NCBI GenBank assembly: GCA_016191245.1
Contig: JACPOY010000019.1
Span: 1 to 64,000 of the forward strand
Direction: 5' to 3'
From: Gammaproteobacteria bacterium
GTDB taxonomy: Bacteria > Pseudomonadota > Gammaproteobacteria > Berkiellales > Berkiellaceae
Length of the DNA stretch: 64,000 bases
A program made the translations under genes and the position numbers. This document shows, in pieces, positions 61,701-64,000 of this stretch (position 1 is its first letter; each line of letters opens with the position of its first letter). The notes beneath the pieces were generated by a model, which made no database searches, had not been told where the DNA came from, and saw only the letters and a list, made by a program, of their open reading frames with translations.

Positions 61701-64000
61701 TTAATGGACATGGATCCAAATGAGTTGACTCATCAAGGCTGGAATAAAAATGGTAAGGAAAGAAATAGCCCTCATGTCCTAAAGCTAATTAGTGAATTAA
61801 ATAATATGAGTGGTATGGTTGCAGAAGATTTACTAACAGCAAAATCTCAAGTCCATCAGCAGAATATTTTTAATTTTTATGTTGTATTATTAGATCAATG
61901 TATGCAACAGAGAAATTATCATACGGCTATGGCAATAGTAGCGGGTTTTAATGCTTCTCATATCTCACGTCTTAAATATCTTAATACTGATAAAAAAATG
62001 AATGCATTATTATCATCACATGTAGCAACATTAGATCCCCAAGGCTCATTTAAAAATTATCGAGGTTTAGTTGCCGAAAATAAAGATGAAGCATTAGTAC
62101 CATATTTAGGTGTATCTTTATCAGATCTTACTTTTAGCGAAGATGGTAATCCTGGTACAAGACCAGTTGTAAATCCAGAAGGCGGTATAGATGTAATACA
62201 AAATGTAGAAAAATTAACGCTTATTGGAAAGCTTATACATAATGTTACCAGTGTTTCCCAACAGAGTAAAAACTATACCTATCTTAAGAAGGTAGAAGCA
62301 GAAAAGCCATTACAACAAACAAATATTGCATCTCGGATTAGACCCTCAATTGATGAGAGTTTACTTTTTGAAAGATCACTTAAAATTTATCCAAGACCGG
62401 TTGATGGTAAGACAGTACAGCCCTTTAAAGATAATCCTGAAGTAGCTGGTAAGAAATTTAGAGAAGTTGAAAGTCCAGTTATTAGCAGCGTTGATTCTCC
62501 TAGTGATACTGCTCAGCCTTCAATAAGAAAAGAAAGTGATGCTGTTCAGTCTGCAGTACGAAGAGAAAGTGATGCTGTTCAGTCTACAGTAAGAAGAGAA
62601 AGTGAAGTTGTTCAGCCTCCAGCAGTAAGAAGGGAAAGTGATGCTACTCAGTCTACAGTAAGAAGAGAAAGTGATGCTGTTCAGCCTGCAACCAAAAGAG
62701 AAACTAAAAGCAAAATTCCAGGTTTTAGTAAATTACGTGAATTGATGCTTAAGAAAAGTGAGATTTCACCAGAATCTCCCTTGCAACCCACAACAACAAA
62801 GAGTAAATCATCAAATTTACCTGAACAAAATATTTCTAGTCCAGATACTATAGCAGCACTTAAATCAGCTGCAAGTATCTTTTCGAAATATCCATCTAAA
62901 GAAAATCTAGATAAAATGATTGGATTACAAAAGACGATTTTAAGTAGCAGATCTTCTACCCAGAGTATGGTAGACGTACTTGATGAGTTGGGAATGAATA
63001 TTGCTCCAAGTATTAGTGAAGAAATTACAAAAGCATTAAAATCTGAACTAAAAAATATGGGTAGTAAGCAAAGAGCTGCAGCCCATCGATTGCTAAAAGA
63101 GACTGCCGGTGATAAAAGCTATAAAAATGATAAAAATATTTTAAGGACTATGGATAAATCGCTACCTAGCAAAAAAACTTCAAGAAAGAATGATGAAATT
63201 ATTTCAAAAAATGATGAAGTTACCCGTGCTAGACTTAAGAAAACATATGTTGATAATGTAGTCGCTAAATTAAATAAAGATTATGAAGATTACAAGTTAA
63301 ATAAATTAGATCCGGCACAGTTTCAAGAATTCAGCCGTGCACTTGCTGTATATTCGAATATAAATGATAATCCAAACTCAGAAATCAGAGCGGCGGCTAT
63401 AGCAATAAGAACTGAAATATTAAATTCAAGATCTGAACAAAAGCAATCCGTTAAGGCACAGGCTGAATTGAGTAGTCCTCCTCCCTCAGCTACGCTATCA
63501 AGTCCTCTTTCAGATACTCCTGAACTAGAAGAATTAAAGAAACAGCTTATTAAGGGCCTAACTAGTATTACGGCTGCTACATCTGAAGATAAGCAGATAA
63601 TTAATTATTACATTTCGCAATTTGAGGATAAAATAAATTTATCTGCAGTTAATAAATATGTGGGTGAACTACGAGATCATTTAAAATATAACACTAATCA
63701 TAAAGACTACCGTGAAAATAAATTTTTGAGGTCTAATCATTTACAGCCAATACATCAACAAGTACAAAATGAAATTAAAAAGTTTAAAGATGCCGTCGTC
63801 GTTGCTGAGAATAAAATGAAAAGTCCTATTGTCTCTGCGCAAAGTGAAGATGAAAAAGCGTGGGAAGGAGTTGAAGTTGATTTAGATAATCCAAACCAAA
63901 AGCTTCCTTCAGGAGTGCCGATTCAAACTGTACCTGTTATAGCTAGTGCTGCATCTCATCCTCAAGATCATTCTCTTCCTTCAACACCGAAAGGGGGTAG
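58785..64000 (+). CDS. Giant phosphatase-RasGEF protein, partial
   Basis: An open frame from GTG at 58785 (AGAGGA 6 nt upstream) to the window end, at least 1738 residues with no stop. An N-terminal phosphatase domain (about 1-390) has the CX5R site PVVVNCTDGIDRTGM with Cys311 and Arg317, closer to Sac/inositide or atypical tyrosine phosphatases than to the first gene's site. A RasGEF domain lies at about 955-1160, with the same lead-in (AQDLKNRQLMTLMDMDPNEL) and VPYLGVSLSDLTF. A run of RRESDAVQS-like repeats lies at about 1247-1305, then a helical tail with Pro/Ser-rich linkers. It follows the first giant gene by 108 nt without a terminator, so the two probably form an operon. The C-terminus is not seen. 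Confidence 0.82.
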   Translation, partial: MSTQGPKSKVTSDILANAKYVATNTSDWLWQDSSSLPNDKATSSDVGVARVIGGKLLVEEATRNVTKGHSYNYVSYYQSESGKLTEKTSASDNEYVPVHGLTAVSASPLLFGSMGPDQYILPSPIKLDEVTINNILAIFEEKRRDELRGKLEALEIKDAENHTLGRVLDLVSPLTREQTQKVYPQVQAFVGKQHVKMVANVVADSKQYAALSIAGKGQSEASGFIHFHKNDKNIQSHKTVEGNNSVAWYQGENDDPLLHHFVIQSKSDGVRVADAKEPIKGELNIAGSDFDQIVNFYEETMAKGIPVVVNCTDGIDRTGMLMTAMMILHQYNVGMNEGKDFTALSQTEQQMRILDIVESLKRDRGPAFIRSTHDVGIAVLMGYTLIATQKQKKLESELLAMNDLDPRIKSLIQANHEPDLLVRKIEEIIPTLDGNNLGSANQLLELVRNRSDANILFLNTNNHTSDLHNDFDNIDKHKAVGDDGSKSLPVKLSADGNPIKMTSGKVTYSPESAPFSVFVELIKEGVDPKMVLKDNKSMYHFATQALLKNTSLENLKQMAELIKNGKKPAMLAVEQTLIENKMDQRLIGMALQVLENKKSVKSIKSELSSIGTAERAQLLQQLENLSRFGDKDSKKIFKQLNDALPNKSKAKRNNIEMNARVTQPYTSSAPSSGQSEKAKEPRKDNETIVKTKGPMHSEQPQYNKNVVRQIISGWNYNYKGATKELSEAQKASMSKAELDAKPEDTKAVPLSDEDYSALAISVSYALSTKEVFEELAQMRMEIFKKPIPDNEKARKELQDEKDIFLYNTSKFIVELIKADPNQKTYAALNKYLVAREEDKASVLAEFQAKKVELDLIPADNQSDEQKNELNQIEILLGFRQIVEPQPTDLVEDKPGFDNLVNNTKTAAEYIIKTKEEKEKISQKFDEASLNDKAFNIDTYLHSTLSHKKVKTEDMKENAALVAQDLKNRQLMTLMDMDPNELTHQGWNKNGKERNSPHVLKLISELNNMSGMVAEDLLTAKSQVHQQNIFNFYVVLLDQCMQQRNYHTAMAIVAGFNASHISRLKYLNTDKKMNALLSSHVATLDPQGSFKNYRGLVAENKDEALVPYLGVSLSDLTFSEDGNPGTRPVVNPEGGIDVIQNVEKLTLIGKLIHNVTSVSQQSKNYTYLKKVEAEKPLQQTNIASRIRPSIDESLLFERSLKIYPRPVDGKTVQPFKDNPEVAGKKFREVESPVISSVDSPSDTAQPSIRKESDAVQSAVRRESDAVQSTVRRESEVVQPPAVRRESDATQSTVRRESDAVQPATKRETKSKIPGFSKLRELMLKKSEISPESPLQPTTTKSKSSNLPEQNISSPDTIAALKSAASIFSKYPSKENLDKMIGLQKTILSSRSSTQSMVDVLDELGMNIAPSISEEITKALKSELKNMGSKQRAAAHRLLKETAGDKSYKNDKNILRTMDKSLPSKKTSRKNDEIISKNDEVTRARLKKTYVDNVVAKLNKDYEDYKLNKLDPAQFQEFSRALAVYSNINDNPNSEIRAAAIAIRTEILNSRSEQKQSVKAQAELSSPPPSATLSSPLSDTPELEELKKQLIKGLTSITAATSEDKQIINYYISQFEDKINLSAVNKYVGELRDHLKYNTNHKDYRENKFLRSNHLQPIHQQVQNEIKKFKDAVVVAENKMKSPIVSAQSEDEKAWEGVEVDLDNPNQKLPSGVPIQTVPVIASAASHPQDHSLPSTPKGG
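62523..62700 (+). repeat. In-frame tandem repeat, RRESDAVQS units
   Basis: Five to six units of 33-36 nt encode (V/I)R(R/K)ES(D/E)(A/V)(V/T)QS(T/A/P), the last diverging to TKRETKSK. The near identity of codons between units shows recent slippage or recombination. Basic Arg-Arg-Glu-Ser units could be kinase or phosphatase recognition sites or simply a flexible linker between the RasGEF domain and the tail. Confidence 0.8.

Overview
The window looks like a chromosome segment from an AT-rich gammaproteobacterium with a host-associated life, most likely of the Legionellales (Legionella, Coxiella, Berkiella type). Two things point there. The housekeeping genes sit in gammaproteobacterial order (ychF, pth, rplY, prs, tRNA-Gln, ispE, lolB, then divergent hemA-prfA-prmC; gatCAB beside mreBCD-rng-yhdP-nit-tldD-pmbA). 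There are also large eukaryotic-like genes. The genus is inferred from gene order and content, not from a database search.

Positions 1-6250 are accessory. At the left edge are short repeats that may be the worn end of an insertion sequence. Next comes a minus-strand signalling operon: response regulator, XRE-type regulator, lipocalin-like protein, type-1 periplasmic binding protein, membrane histidine kinase and a small exported protein. It ends with a translationally coupled 51-residue ORF and a peptide with a double-glycine leader. A tRNA-Met follows. Positions 6650-11540 hold a second signalling cluster: a hybrid histidine kinase, a FIST-domain sensor gene interrupted by one in-frame TGA, and two paralogous receiver-ATPase proteins, the second of which has lost its phospho-acceptor Asp.

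Positions 11600-43520 are mostly core genes: translation (ychF, pth, rplY, prfA, prmC, gatCAB), PRPP and isoprenoid synthesis (prs, ispE), lipoprotein sorting (lolB), tetrapyrrole synthesis (hemA), cell shape (mreBCD) and RNA processing (rng), then yhdP, nit, tldD and pmbA. Between them are an L,D-transpeptidase, a TPR protein, an M48 protease with a YjgN-like membrane protein, and an AAA/DUF4143 ATPase preceded by three leader repeats at a 34-nt period. At least eight copies of a GC-rich palindromic repeat lie between genes, including a perfect 36-bp inverted pair between gatA and gatB. A second palindromic element sits just upstream of both tRNA genes.

Positions 43500-46710 carry a Sel1-repeat protein and a GGDEF/EAL protein whose GGDEF site is degenerate. 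From 46914 to the window end are two giant genes in one probable operon. The first encodes 3920 residues with two RasGEF (CDC25-type) domains and a C-terminal cysteine phosphatase. The second runs off the window (at least 1738 residues) and has an N-terminal CX5R phosphatase, a RasGEF domain and a short tandem repeat. RasGEF domains are normally eukaryotic, so this pair is the strongest candidate for an undescribed host-manipulation system. Secretion and activity are inferred.
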